Positions 37,737 to 46,793 of a stretch of DNA of 64,000 nt are shown here, piece after piece (the stretch's first letter is position 1; every line of letters starts with the position of its first letter). A program made the position numbers and the translations under genes. The notes under the pieces were generated by a model that saw nothing but the letters and a program-made list of their open reading frames with translations, was not told the DNA's origin and ran no database searches. This DNA comes from Micromonospora sp. MW-13 (GTDB taxonomy: Bacteria > Actinomycetota > Actinomycetes > Mycobacteriales > Micromonosporaceae), in NCBI RefSeq assembly GCF_003434305.1, contig NZ_QKKX01000009.1, positions 744,001 through 808,000 of the forward strand, written 5' to 3'.

Positions 37737-38585
37737 TCAGCGCTCCCGGACCACCGCGACCGGGCAGTGGGCGTGCTGGATGAGCTGCTGGCCGACCGAG
37801 CCGAGCAGCATGCCGCGCAGCCCGCCCCGGCCCCGGGTGCCGACCACCACGAGCTGGGCGTCCCGGCTCGCCTCGACCAGCGCGCGGGCCGGGCGGCCGG
37901 TCACCACGTCGGTGGTCACCTCGACGTCGGGGAACGTCTTTCGCCACTTCGCCAGCGGCTCCGCCAGCGCCGTCCGCTCCGCCGCCACCGCGTCGTCGGG
38001 GGCGAGGCCGCCGTCCGCCGGCTCCCAGGCCCGCACCACGTGCAGCGGTACGTCCCGCTGGGCCGCCCGCTCGACGGCGAACCCGAGGGCCAGCAGCGAC
38101 GTCGGTGACCCGTCGACCCCGACCACCACCCGCCCGGCGCGGCCGGCGTCGCCGTCGCGGACCACCACCACCGGGCAGTGGGCGTGCGCGGTCACCGACA
38201 CGGCGGTGGAGCCGACGAGCAGCCCGCCGAACCCGCCGTGGCCCCGGCTGCCGAGCACCAGCAGGCCGGCCTCGGCGGAGCGTTCCGCCAACACCAGCGC
38301 CGGCGGCCCGTCGAACACCTCGCCGCGCACGGTCAACCCGGGCCGAGCGGTGGCGGCGTCGGCGGCGGCCGTGCCGACCAGCTCCTCCACCTGTCGCCGG
38401 GCGGTCTCGTCCGGCCAGATGCCGGGGGCCACCCCGGGGCCGATCCACCCGGCCACGGTGACCCACTCGAAGACGTACGCCAGGCGGACCGGCCGTCCGC
38501 TGCGCTCCGCCTCGTCCAGCGCCCAGTTCAGGGCGACGGTGGCGTCGGCGGAACCGTCGTAGCCGACCAGGATCTCGTCACTCAT
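37737..38585 (-). CDS. tandem universal stress protein
   Basis: A 282-residue protein of two UspA domains. Each ends with an ATP-binding signature: GSRGHGGFGGLLVGSTAVS (first) and GTRGRGGLRGMLLGSVGQQ (second), and each begins with a D-x-S motif (GYDGSADAT, GVDGSPTS). Tandem ATP-binding USPs such as Rv2623 are members of the mycobacterial DosR regulon and affect entry into dormancy. It lies 40 bases downstream of the phosphoketolase gene on the same strand, so both probably share the DosR-like boxes before that gene. Confidence 0.9.
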   Translation of the reverse strand: MSDEILVGYDGSADATVALNWALDEAERSGRPVRLAYVFEWVTVAGWIGPGVAPGIWPDETARRQVEELVGTAAADAATARPGLTVRGEVFDGPPALVLAERSAEAGLLVLGSRGHGGFGGLLVGSTAVSVTAHAHCPVVVVRDGDAGRAGRVVVGVDGSPTSLLALGFAVERAAQRDVPLHVVRAWEPADGGLAPDDAVAAERTALAEPLAKWRKTFPDVEVTTDVVTGRPARALVEASRDAQLVVVGTRGRGGLRGMLLGSVGQQLIQHAHCPVAVVRER

Positions 38586-38625
38586 CGTGTCCGCCTTTCG
38601 TTCGTGGCTGCGGGGGCGCGCAGGC

Positions 38626-41028
38626 TCACTGTCCGCTCCGTCCCTCGGGGTCCGTCTCCCGGATCCAGCGCCACTCGGCCACCCGCGGGTCGTCCTCGCC
38701 GAAGCGGCGGGTGTGGTCGCGGCAGGACTGCCGGGCGTCCACCATCTCCTGACGCAGGTGGGCGGCGCGCGACGCCAGCCCCGGCACCCGGTCGATCACG
38801 TCGATGACCAGGTGGAACCGGTCCAGGTCGTTGAGCATCACCATGTCGAACGGCGTGGTGGTGGTGCCCTCCTCCTTGTATCCGCGCACGTGCAGGTTGT
38901 CGTGGTTGGCCCGGCGGTAGGTGAGCCGGTGGATCAGCCACGGGTAGCCGTGGTACGCGAAGATGATCGGCTTGTCGCGGGTGAAGATGGTGTCGAACTC
39001 GTTGTCCGGCAGGCCGTGCGGGTGCTCCGACGGGGGCTGGAGGCGCATCAGGTCGACCACGTTGACCACCCGCACCTTCAGCCCGGGCAGGTGCTGGCGG
39101 AGCAGGTCGGCGGCGGCCAGGGTCTCCAGCGTCGGCACGTCCCCGGCGCAGCCGAGCACCACGTCCGGATCCTCGCCGTCGTCGCTGCTCGCCCAGTCCC
39201 AGATGCCCAGGCCGCGCCGGCAGTGCTGGATCGCCTCCTCCATGGTCAGCCAGTTCGGCGCGGGCTGCTTGCCGGCCACCACCACGTTGATGTACTGCCG
39301 GCTGCGCAGACAGTGGTCCATGGTGGACAGCAGGGTGTTGCCGTCCGGCGGCAGGTAGACCCGGACCACCTCGGCCTTCTTGTTCATCACGTGGTCGATG
39401 AAGCCCGGGTCCTGGTGGGAGAAGCCGTTGTGGTCCTGCCGCCAGACGTGGCTGGAGAGCAGGTAGTTCAGCGAGGCCACCGGCTGCCGCCAGGGGATGG
39501 TCCGGGTTACCTTGAGCCACTTGGCGTGCTGGTTGACCATCGAGTCGACGATGTGGATGAACGCCTCGTAGCTGGTGAAGATGCCGTGCCGGCCGGTCAG
39601 CAGGTAACCCTCCAGCCAGCCCTGGCACAGGTGCTCGGAGAGCACCTCCATCACCCGGCCGCCGGGGGAGAGGTGGTCGTCGCCGGGCCCGGTGTCGGCG
39701 ACGAACGCCCGGTCGGTGACCTCGAAGGCCGCGCCGAGCCGGTTGGAGGTCACCTCGTCGGGGCCGAACAGGCGGAACGTCTGCGGGTTGGCGGCGATCA
39801 CGTCGCGGATCCACGCGCCGAGCACGCCGGTGGCCCCGGCCACCGGCGTGCCGGGCCGCTCGACGTCGACCGCGTACTCCCGGAAGTTCGGCAGGGTCAG
39901 GTCGCGCAGCACCGTACCGCCGTTGGTGGCCGGGTTGGCGCTCATCCGCAGGTCGCCCTTCGGGGGGAGCGCGGTCAGCTCGGCGACCGGGGCGCCGGTG
40001 GCGTCGAACAACTCCTCCGGCCGGTAGCTGCGCAGCCAGCGCTCCAGCTCGGCCAGGTGCGCCGGGTTGTCGCGTACCTCGTCGACCGGCACCTGGTGGG
40101 CGCGGAACGTCCCCGCCACCTGCTTGCCGTCGACCGTGTCCGGGCCGGTCCAGCCCTTCGGCGTACGCAGGATGATCATCGGCCAGCGGGGGCGCTCGAC
40201 CGCGCCGCCGGAGCGGGCCCGGCGCTGGATGTCGGCGATCTCGTCGACCACCCGGTCCAGGGTGGCGGCGAGGAGCTGGTGCACGGTCGCCGGGTCGTCG
40301 CCGGCGACGACGTACGGCTGGTAGCCGTAGCCGCGCATCAGGTCGAGCAGGTCCTTGGTGGGGATCCGGGCCAGCACCGTCGGGCCGGCGATCTTGTACC
40401 CGTTCAGGTGCAGGATGGGCAGCACCGCCCCGTCCCGGGCCGGGTTGAGGAAGACGTTGGACAGCCAGCTCCCGGCGAGCGGGCCGGTCTCGGCCTCGCC
40501 GTCGCCGATCACGCAGGCGACCAGCAGGTCCGGGTTGTCGAACGCGGCGCCGTACGCGTGGCTCAGCGCGTACCCCAGCTCGCCGCCCTCGTGGATCGAA
40601 CCCGGCACCTCGGGGGCGACGTGGCTCGGGATGCCGCCGGGGAAGGAGAACTGGCGGAACAGCCGCTGCATGCCCGTCTCGTCGCGGCTGACCGAGTGGT
40701 ACAGCTCGCTGTAGGTGCCCTCCAGCCAGGTGTTCGCCACCAGGGCGGGACCGCCGTGCCCGGGGCCGGTGATGAAGATCGTCGGCAGCTTCCGGTCGAC
40801 GATGATCCGGTTGAGGTGGGCGTAGAGCAGGTTCAATCCGGGGCTGGTGCCCCAGTGGCCGAGCAGCCGGGGCTTGATGTGCGCGGGGCGCAGCGGCTCC
40901 CGCAGCAACGGGTTGTCCAGCAGGTAGATCTGGCCGACGGTCAGGTAGTTGGCCGCCCGCCAGTACGCGTCCAGCCGGCGCAGCTCGTCTTCGGTCAGGG
41001 GGCCTTGCAGGTCTACAGCGGTGTTCAT
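38626..41028 (-). CDS. xfp: phosphoketolase (xylulose-5-phosphate/fructose-6-phosphate)
   Basis: An 800-residue thiamine-diphosphate enzyme that splits ketose phosphates to acetyl phosphate and an aldose phosphate. Seen: [10 protein letters not shown] near residue 74, [20 protein letters not shown] (about 147-166), the ThDP motif [14 protein letters not shown] and, near the C-terminus, [19 protein letters not shown]. Length is typical. In the DevR-type island it would provide ATP through acetyl phosphate when respiration is limited (inference). Two DosR-like boxes lie 25 and 95 bases upstream of the ATG. It heads an operon with the universal stress gene. Confidence 0.95.
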   Translation of the reverse strand: MNTAVDLQGPLTEDELRRLDAYWRAANYLTVGQIYLLDNPLLREPLRPAHIKPRLLGHWGTSPGLNLLYAHLNRIIVDRKLPTIFITGPGHGGPALVANTWLEGTYSELYHSVSRDETGMQRLFRQFSFPGGIPSHVAPEVPGSIHEGGELGYALSHAYGAAFDNPDLLVACVIGDGEAETGPLAGSWLSNVFLNPARDGAVLPILHLNGYKIAGPTVLARIPTKDLLDLMRGYGYQPYVVAGDDPATVHQLLAATLDRVVDEIADIQRRARSGGAVERPRWPMIILRTPKGWTGPDTVDGKQVAGTFRAHQVPVDEVRDNPAHLAELERWLRSYRPEELFDATGAPVAELTALPPKGDLRMSANPATNGGTVLRDLTLPNFREYAVDVERPGTPVAGATGVLGAWIRDVIAANPQTFRLFGPDEVTSNRLGAAFEVTDRAFVADTGPGDDHLSPGGRVMEVLSEHLCQGWLEGYLLTGRHGIFTSYEAFIHIVDSMVNQHAKWLKVTRTIPWRQPVASLNYLLSSHVWRQDHNGFSHQDPGFIDHVMNKKAEVVRVYLPPDGNTLLSTMDHCLRSRQYINVVVAGKQPAPNWLTMEEAIQHCRRGLGIWDWASSDDGEDPDVVLGCAGDVPTLETLAAADLLRQHLPGLKVRVVNVVDLMRLQPPSEHPHGLPDNEFDTIFTRDKPIIFAYHGYPWLIHRLTYRRANHDNLHVRGYKEEGTTTTPFDMVMLNDLDRFHLVIDVIDRVPGLASRAAHLRQEMVDARQSCRDHTRRFGEDDPRVAEWRWIRETDPEGRSGQ

Positions 41029-41052
41029 GCTGCGTCAGCCTCTCGCGGATCG

Positions 41053-41136
41053 GGGACTTTCGCATCCGGTGTCCCGGCCTTCCCGGCACGTCCAGCCTCG
41101 TCGCCCAACCGGGGAGAGGGCAGGGCCGTAGGTCCC
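41053..41136. promoter_or_regulatory. two DosR/DevR-like boxes before phosphoketolase
   Basis: GGGACTTTCGCATC (41053-41066; first eight positions perfect, 10 of 14 overall) and GGGCCGTAGGTCCC (41123-41136; second half nearly perfect, about 10 of 14) flank the promoter of the xfp-usp operon. The region also lies just after the convergently oriented end of the next USP gene. Confidence 0.6.
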
Positions 41137-41150
41137 GGGCCGTACGGGAG

Positions 41151-42014
41151 TCATACCCCGTCCGGCGCGGTGGAGACGAGTCCACGCACGACGATGACCG
41201 GGGCGGGGGAGTGGTAGAGCAGGGACTGGCTGACCGCGCCGAGCATCCCGCGCAGCGGTTCGTCGCCCCGGGCGGCGACGATCGCGAGCTGCGCCGAGCG
41301 GGACCGGTCGACCAGGACGCCGCCGGGATCGCCGACGACGCTGTGGCACTCGACCGGCACCGCCGGGTGCCGCCGCCCGTACCGGGCCACCGCCTCGGCC
41401 AGTTCGGTGCGGGCGTCCTCGGCGGCGGACTCGGCCGAGCCGCCGTCCCCGGCCGGTCGGGCCGGCTCGGTGACCCGGACGGCGAGCAGCCGGGCCGACC
41501 GGCGGGCCGCGCAGTCGAAGGCGAACCCCAGCGCCGTCCAGGAGCTCGCCGAGCCGTCGACGCCGACCAGCACCGGGCCCTGCGGCGGCGGCTCGGTGCG
41601 GACCACCAGCACCGGGCAGCCGGCCCGGGCGGCGAGCAGCACCGCCGGCGCGTCCGCGGGTACGCCGCTCTGGCGGTGGGTCATGCCGCCGTCCCCGACG
41701 GCGACCAGGAACGCGGACTCGGAGCGGCGGATCAGCGCGGCAACCGGGGATCCCTCGACGATCTCCCCGCTGACCGGCACCGCCGGGGCCACCTCGCCGG
41801 CGACCCCGGCGGCCCGCTCGATCAGGTACTCGGCCTCGTCGCGCGGACCGGCCACCGAGGGGGCCTCCAGCGCCGCCGCCCAGTTGAAGGCGTGCAGCAG
41901 GGTGAGCGGGCGGTCGCGGCCGGCGGCCTCCCGGGCGGCCAGCCGGACGACCTGGAGGTCCGTATCCGACGAGCCGAGCGCGGCCACCACCGGCGCGTCG
42001 GCGGGTGGGGTCAT
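41151..42014 (-). CDS. tandem universal stress protein
   Basis: A 287-residue protein with two UspA folds. The second half keeps VGVDGSASSW and a C-terminal ATP-type motif AARGDEPLRGMLGAVSQSLL (shortened relative to the canonical G-2x-G-9x-G-S/T). The first half is more degenerate (VGDGGMTHRQ), so only the second domain may bind ATP. It points the same way as phosphoketolase, 122 bp upstream of that gene. A weak DosR-like match, GGGACCCGGATCCG, is at 42113-42126, about 100 bases before its ATG. Likely part of the same stress programme. Confidence 0.85.
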   Translation of the reverse strand: MTPPADAPVVAALGSSDTDLQVVRLAAREAAGRDRPLTLLHAFNWAAALEAPSVAGPRDEAEYLIERAAGVAGEVAPAVPVSGEIVEGSPVAALIRRSESAFLVAVGDGGMTHRQSGVPADAPAVLLAARAGCPVLVVRTEPPPQGPVLVGVDGSASSWTALGFAFDCAARRSARLLAVRVTEPARPAGDGGSAESAAEDARTELAEAVARYGRRHPAVPVECHSVVGDPGGVLVDRSRSAQLAIVAARGDEPLRGMLGAVSQSLLYHSPAPVIVVRGLVSTAPDGV

Positions 42015-42220
42015 CCGGCCTCACCTCCCCGGCGCCCGTCACGCATTCTGTGACTGAGCGTAGTCGCGTGGGTGTGCTGGCGGGGCCGGATCGGCGGTGC
42101 GAGGACGCCGTCGGGACCCGGATCCGCCCGGCGAACTCCACCGGAGCCACCTCGGCCCCAGGTGTCGATCGGGTCGGTGCGTGTTGTCGCCATGCGAGGG
42201 CCGAGATCTTGCGCCAGTTC

Positions 42221-42263
42221 GTCAACTAGGGTTGACACGCGGGGATTGTCAACGTAAGTTGAC
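42221..42263 (+). promoter_or_regulatory. twin GTCAAC-N4-GTTGAC operators over a leaderless promoter
   Basis: Perfect palindromes GTCAACTAGGGTTGAC (42221-42236) and GTCAACGTAAGTTGAC (42248-42263) have centres 27 bp apart. The right arm of the first makes the -35 TTGACA (42232-42237); 17 bases later TAAGTT (42255-42260) inside the second is the -10, and 6 bases later the ATG begins. Bound protein would cover both promoter elements, implying tight repression, most simply autoregulation by the HTH protein encoded next. Confidence 0.8.
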
Positions 42264-42266
42264 GAC

Positions 42267-42503
42267 ATGAGTCAGGCGACGGAACTCGCGGCGGCGGCCG
42301 GCAGCACCGATCCCCGGATCGGCCTGCGCGCCGTGCGCGCCCTGAGCCGGCTGCTCGAACGGCTGGAGGTGCTCCAGGTGGACAACGCCCGTCGACAGGG
42401 CTGGTCCTGGCAGGAGATCGCCGACGCGCTCGAGGTCAGCCGGCAGGCGGTCCACAAGAAGCACGCCGGGCGACCGGCGGTCCCGAGCTCCTGGGAGGCG
42501 TGA
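42267..42503 (+). CDS. small helix-turn-helix DNA-binding protein
   Basis: A 78-residue protein. Residues about 18-45 form a helix (ALSRLLERLEVLQVDNAR), and the helix-turn-helix follows: GWSWQEIADALEVSRQAVHK (45-64), with the pattern of sigma region 4/HTH_23-like proteins, then a short basic tail KKHAGR. The ATG abuts the twin operators. Its stop overlaps the next ATG by one base (TGATG), so it is translated together with the Clp N-domain protein. Probably the repressor of its own operon; its signal and other targets are unknown. Confidence 0.8.
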   Translation: MSQATELAAAAGSTDPRIGLRAVRALSRLLERLEVLQVDNARRQGWSWQEIADALEVSRQAVHKKHAGRPAVPSSWEA

Positions 42504-43081
42504 TGTTCGAACGGTTCACCGAACGGGCCCGCGAGGTGGTCCGGGCGGCCCGCGACGAGGCGCGGGCCACCGGCCGGCGCCCGATCGGCACCGAGCACCT
42601 GCTGCTCGGGATCCTCGCCGACGCCGACAGCCTCGCGGTGCGGGTGCTGCGCGAGGCCGGCGTCCGCGCCGTCGACCTGCGGGCCGCCGTGGCCCGGCAC
42701 ACGGCCGACGGCGGGGCCGGCCTCGCCGAGGCGGACGTCGCCGCGCTGCGCGAGATCGGCATCGACCTCTCGGCCGTGGTCGCCCGGATCGAGGAGTCCT
42801 TCGGCCCCGACGCGCTGCGCGAGGCCACCCCCGGCCCGCGCCGCCGCTGGGGACGCCGGCCGCACCCCGTCGGCGCCTTCTCGCCGCGCGCCAGGAAGGT
42901 GCTGGAGCTGGCGCTGCGGGAGGCGCTCCGGCTGCGGCACCGGCACATCGGCACCGAGCACATCCTGCTCGGGCTGTTCCGCGAGGGCGGCGGGCTGGCC
43001 GCGCTGGTGCTCACCGAGGCCGGGCTGGACCTGGCCGACCTGCGCCGCCGGGTGGAGACCGCCCTGCGCGCGGCGGCCTGA
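42503..43081 (+). CDS. stand-alone Clp N-terminal (Clp_N repeat) domain protein
   Basis: A 192-residue protein that begins FERFTERAREVVRAARDEAR, as ClpA/ClpC do, and holds two Clp N repeats (about 1-75 and 110-190), each with a GTEHLLLGIL / GTEHILLGLF motif. No ATPase domain follows, so it is not a chaperone by itself. Known ClpC N-domains bind substrates and adaptors; a free copy could act as decoy, adaptor or toxin sink (the last is inference, from Clp-targeting antibiotics such as cyclomarin that bind this domain). A mildly hydrophobic, Arg-rich linker joins the two repeats. Confidence 0.85.
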   Translation: MFERFTERAREVVRAARDEARATGRRPIGTEHLLLGILADADSLAVRVLREAGVRAVDLRAAVARHTADGGAGLAEADVAALREIGIDLSAVVARIEESFGPDALREATPGPRRRWGRRPHPVGAFSPRARKVLELALREALRLRHRHIGTEHILLGLFREGGGLAALVLTEAGLDLADLRRRVETALRAAA

Positions 43082-43214
43082 CGGGGGCGGACGGGCCGCT
43101 GGCCGACGCCCGGTGTCGACCAGCGTCCCGTCCGCCCGCAAACCTGATTTCGGTGCGCGCAAGCTCACCGGTCGCCGGCTCGCCGCCTGTTCAGAGTTGC
43201 TGCACACTGGCGCC

Positions 43215-44219
43215 GTGGATGCCGAGCAGGACACGCGATCGACCGCTGCCGACGGCGGGCTGCGCTCCGCGGTGGTGGTCAACCCGGTGAAGGTGACCGA
43301 TCTCGACGAGCTGCGCGAGACCGTCGACGCAGCCCTCACCGCCGCCGGCTGGCCCCCGCCGCTGTGGTTCGAGACCACCCCCGACGACCCGGGCCGGGGC
43401 CAGACCGAGGAGGCCGTCTCAGCCGGCGTCGACGTGGTCTTCGCCTGCGGCGGCGACGGCACCGTGATGTCCTGCGTCAGCGGCCTGGTCGGCACCGACG
43501 TGGCCCTGGCCGTCCTGCCCCAGGGCACCGGCAACCTGCTCGCCGCCAACCTCGGCCTCACCGGCGACCTCGCCGCCGGCCTGGAGGTGGCCGTCGAACG
43601 GGGCCGCCGGCAGCTCGACGTCGGCGCGGTCGAGGACAACTACTTCACCGTCATGGCCGGGATGGGCTTCGACGCGCAGATGCTCGACGCCACCTCGGAG
43701 ACCACCAAGGCCCGCATCGGCTGGCCCGCCTACGTCGTGGGGGCCGCCCGGCACCTGCGGGACCGGCCGATGAGGGTCACCATCCGCATCGACGACCGGC
43801 CGTTGCTGCGCCGCCGGGCCCGCTCGGTGCTGGTCGCCAACGTCGGCCGGCTCCAGGGCGGGGTCACCCTGCTCACCGGCGCCGAACCGGACGACGGCTG
43901 GCTCGACGTCGCGGTGCTCACCCCACGTACGCTGCGGCACTGGCTGGCCATGGGCTGGGCGCTGGTCCGGCGCCGGGGCAGCGTGCCCCGGATGGAGGTC
44001 TTCCGGGCCCGCCGGGTGGAGATCACCAGCAACCGGGCGCAGCCGCGCGAGCTGGACGGCGACCTCATCTCCCCCGGCCGGCGACTCACGGCGGAGATCC
44101 GCCCCCGCGCGCTGTGGCTCTGCGTGCCGCAGCCCGAGCAGGCGCCCGACCTGGCCGTCGACGCGTCCGCGGCCGGGGAGCGGGGCGAGGAGTTGGTCGG
44201 GGAGGCGCGCCGTGAGTAG
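43215..44219 (+). CDS. diacylglycerol/lipid kinase family protein
   Basis: A 334-residue DAGK-catalytic-domain protein. Seen: AVVVNPVK at the N-terminus, the nucleotide-binding CGGDGTVMSCVSGL, and VLPQGTGNLLAANLGL, then the C-terminal beta-sandwich with GYFTVMAGMGFDAQ-like sequence (NYFTVMAGMGFDAQM). It probably phosphorylates a membrane lipid using ATP; the precise lipid is unknown. GTG 43215 is preferred over an upstream GTG because CACACT, a -10-like hexamer, lies 6 bases before it and the conserved domain then starts normally. Its end overlaps the next gene by 8 bases. Confidence 0.87.
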   Translation: MDAEQDTRSTAADGGLRSAVVVNPVKVTDLDELRETVDAALTAAGWPPPLWFETTPDDPGRGQTEEAVSAGVDVVFACGGDGTVMSCVSGLVGTDVALAVLPQGTGNLLAANLGLTGDLAAGLEVAVERGRRQLDVGAVEDNYFTVMAGMGFDAQMLDATSETTKARIGWPAYVVGAARHLRDRPMRVTIRIDDRPLLRRRARSVLVANVGRLQGGVTLLTGAEPDDGWLDVAVLTPRTLRHWLAMGWALVRRRGSVPRMEVFRARRVEITSNRAQPRELDGDLISPGRRLTAEIRPRALWLCVPQPEQAPDLAVDASAAGERGEELVGEARRE

Positions 44220-45213
44220 CACCAGGATCGTGCCGGAGACCCGGCTGATGTCCGACGAGGAACTCGCCGCCGACGACGCCTGGCACACCCTGCGCCGGCA
44301 GGGCGGCTGGCGCCTGCTGCGGGACGCGTTCATCCGGTTCCGCTACGGCGACGGGTTCAGCCACTCCCGGGCGTTCGCGTTGCAGCTCTGCCTCGCCGTG
44401 GTGCCGTTCCTGATCGCCCTCACCGGCCTGATCGCCGGCCTGGGCGTCGAGGAGGGCGGCCAGGTGGTCGCCGACACCGTGCTCGCCCTCACCCCCGGGC
44501 AGAGCGAGCAGATGGTGCAGGAACTGCTCGGCGAGGGCGAACGCACCGAACGCGCCGGCCAACTGGCGCTGACCCTCGGCCTGCTGACCGGCCTGGTCGC
44601 GCTCACCACCACCATGGCGCAGATCGAGCGGGGCGCGAACCGGATCTACGGCGTCGAACGGGACCGCCCGGCGCTGTGGAAGTACCTGCGCGCCGCCGTG
44701 CTCGCCGTCGTCGCCGGCGTCCCCGCGCTGACCGGGTTCCTGATCCTGGTCGGCGGCGGTGCGATGGGCGATTCGGTACGCCGGCACTACGCGTGGGGGA
44801 CGTTCGCCAACGGCGCGTGGGACGCGGTCCGCTGGCCGCTGAGCCTCGGGCTGACCGTGCTCGCCGTGGCCCTGCTGTTCCGGCACGCGCCCCGGCGCAA
44901 GCAGCCCGGCCTGTCCTGGCTGCTCTTCGGCGCCGGCATCGCCACCGCGCTGTGGTGGCTGGCCAGCCTGCTGCTCGCCGCGTACGTGCGGTTCAGCGAC
45001 GGCTTCGGTCAGACCTACGGCGCGCTGACCGGGATGATGGCGCTGCTGCTCTGGGCCAACCTCACCGGGATGGCGCTGTTCGGCGGGCTGGCCTTCGCCG
45101 CCCAGCTCGAGGCGATGCGGATCGGCGTGCGGGAGCCGGCCCAGCCGGACCTGTGGCAGCCGGAGGCCGAGCGCGAGGAGATCCACGACACCGGTGAGAT
45201 GACCGCGCTCTGA
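44212..45213 (+). CDS. YihY/virulence factor BrkB family membrane protein
   Basis: A 333-residue protein with six or more membrane helices and the family signature HSRAFALQLCLAVVPFLIAL near residue 43-62 and NRIYGVERDRPALWKY near 142. Members of the YihY family are inner-membrane proteins linked to lipid or membrane processes; no biochemical role can be assigned. GTG start overlaps the lipid-kinase gene by 8 bases, pointing to translational coupling and a shared lipid-related role with the kinase upstream and the phosphatase downstream. Confidence 0.87.
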   Translation: MSSTRIVPETRLMSDEELAADDAWHTLRRQGGWRLLRDAFIRFRYGDGFSHSRAFALQLCLAVVPFLIALTGLIAGLGVEEGGQVVADTVLALTPGQSEQMVQELLGEGERTERAGQLALTLGLLTGLVALTTTMAQIERGANRIYGVERDRPALWKYLRAAVLAVVAGVPALTGFLILVGGGAMGDSVRRHYAWGTFANGAWDAVRWPLSLGLTVLAVALLFRHAPRRKQPGLSWLLFGAGIATALWWLASLLLAAYVRFSDGFGQTYGALTGMMALLLWANLTGMALFGGLAFAAQLEAMRIGVREPAQPDLWQPEAEREEIHDTGEMTAL

Positions 45214-45293
45214 CCCCGCCGGCGACACCCCCGGTGTACGCGCGACGCGGATCGGGTAAAGCGCCTCGCCAGGACGGACAAGGGAGGTGCGGG

Positions 45294-46784
45294 GTGACCG
45301 CGGTCAAAGAGGTGGTGCGGCGGCCACTCGGCCACTTCGCCGAGCGGAGCATCGCCGGGCTGGCGGCCGTCGCCGGCGCGGGGGTCGCCTTCGGCCTGCT
45401 GCTGATGCTCGTACGCCTCCGCTGGAGCCCGCTGAACGACGCCGACCACGAGGTCGCGGAGTGGTTCAACGGGCTCGTCGCTCCGCATCATGCCCTGGTG
45501 ACCGTGCTCCAGGCGATCACCGACCTCGGCGGCCGGCCGGTGCTGATCTGGCTGGTCAGTGTCGCCGTGATCGGGCTACTGATCCGGCGTCAGGCCCGGC
45601 TGGCGGCCTACCTGATCATCACCGGGGTCGGCGGGCTGATCCTCGACCCGTCGCTGAAGACCCTGGTCGGCCGGCTCCGCCCGGTGGTGGACGTGCCCGT
45701 CGCCAGCGCCCCCGGCAACAGCTTCCCCAGCGGCCACGCCCTCGGCTCGTTCGTCGCGTACGGGGCGCTGCTGCTGGTGTTCCTGCCGGCCATGGCGCCC
45801 CGCTGGCGCAAGCCGGCGATCGCGATCGGCGCGGTGCTGGTGGCGTTGATCGGGCTGACCCGGATCGCGCTGGGCGTGCACTTCGTCTCGGACGTGATCG
45901 GCGGCTGGCTGCTCGGCGCGGCCTGGCTGGGCGTCACCGCGTACGCCTTCCGGCTGTGGCGGCGCGAGCGTGGCCGGCCGGTGCCGCCGCTGACCGAGGG
46001 CCTGGAGCCCGAGGCGGGGCGCGACATCGCCCCCGCCCCGGCCGAGGAGCACGTGCTGGAGCACCCCCGCTCGGTCGTCGCGGAGCTGCTGGTCGGCTGG
46101 GTGCTGGTGTTCGGCGCCCTGTACGCCTTCGGCGAGTTCGTCAGCTACCACGCCAAGGACACCGTCCTCGGCACCCTGGACACCGAGATCCCGCGCTGGT
46201 TCGCCGGGCGGCACACCGACACGCTGACCGACGTGAGCTGGTGGTGGAGCAAGTTCGGCGACACCCACGCGATCCTGCTGGTGTCGCTGGTGTTCTGCCC
46301 GCTGGTGCTGGCGGTGTGGCGGCGCTGGCGGCCGGTGCTCTTCGTGGCGCTGGCGATGTTCGGCGAGCTGACCCTCTTCCTCGCCTCCGCCCGCGCCGTC
46401 GACCGGCCCCGCCCGCCGGTGGAGAACCTGGACGGGCAGTTGCCCACCTCGTCTTTCCCGTCCGGGCACATCGCTGCCACCATCTGCCTCTGGCTGGCCA
46501 TCGCGGTCGTCGTGTTTCCCCGTACCGACCGCTGGTGGCGGTGGATCTTCGTGGCGCTGGCCGTGATCATGCCGGTCGGCGTGGCCGTCTCCCGGATGTA
46601 CCGGGGCATGCACCACCCCACCGACTTCATGGGTGCGATCCTGCTCAGCGCCCTGTGGGTCGGCCTGCTCCACTGGGCGATCCGCCCCAACGCCGACCTG
46701 GCCGAGGGCAACCGCCCGGCCATCTCCTCGGAGCAGGTCGACGAGCTGGACGACGAGCTGGCCAAGGCCGGCCGGCCGGACTGA
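45294..46784 (+). CDS. fused double PAP2 (lipid phosphatase) membrane protein
   Basis: A 496-residue protein made of two consecutive PAP2-superfamily domains. The first (about 20-220) has K122-x6-RP, PSGH at 145-148 and R190-x5-H196-x3-D200. The second (about 265-485) has PSGH at 389-392 and R434-x5-H440-x3-D444, but the lysine of its first motif is missing: it reads R367-x5-RP. Both halves have five to six membrane helices. Role: dephosphorylation of phosphatidate or polyprenyl pyrophosphate-type lipids. GTG 45294 with AGGGAGGTG upstream. Single-domain PAP2 enzymes are the rule; the fused form is less common. Confidence 0.9.
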   Translation: MTAVKEVVRRPLGHFAERSIAGLAAVAGAGVAFGLLLMLVRLRWSPLNDADHEVAEWFNGLVAPHHALVTVLQAITDLGGRPVLIWLVSVAVIGLLIRRQARLAAYLIITGVGGLILDPSLKTLVGRLRPVVDVPVASAPGNSFPSGHALGSFVAYGALLLVFLPAMAPRWRKPAIAIGAVLVALIGLTRIALGVHFVSDVIGGWLLGAAWLGVTAYAFRLWRRERGRPVPPLTEGLEPEAGRDIAPAPAEEHVLEHPRSVVAELLVGWVLVFGALYAFGEFVSYHAKDTVLGTLDTEIPRWFAGRHTDTLTDVSWWWSKFGDTHAILLVSLVFCPLVLAVWRRWRPVLFVALAMFGELTLFLASARAVDRPRPPVENLDGQLPTSSFPSGHIAATICLWLAIAVVVFPRTDRWWRWIFVALAVIMPVGVAVSRMYRGMHHPTDFMGAILLSALWVGLLHWAIRPNADLAEGNRPAISSEQVDELDDELAKAGRPD

Positions 46785-46793
46785 CCGCGCGCC

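Noticed and set aside
42113..42126. DosR box before the second tandem universal stress gene.
   Set aside because: GGGACCCGGATCCG matches only 8 of 14 positions, mainly one half-site; not strong enough to list as a feature of its own.
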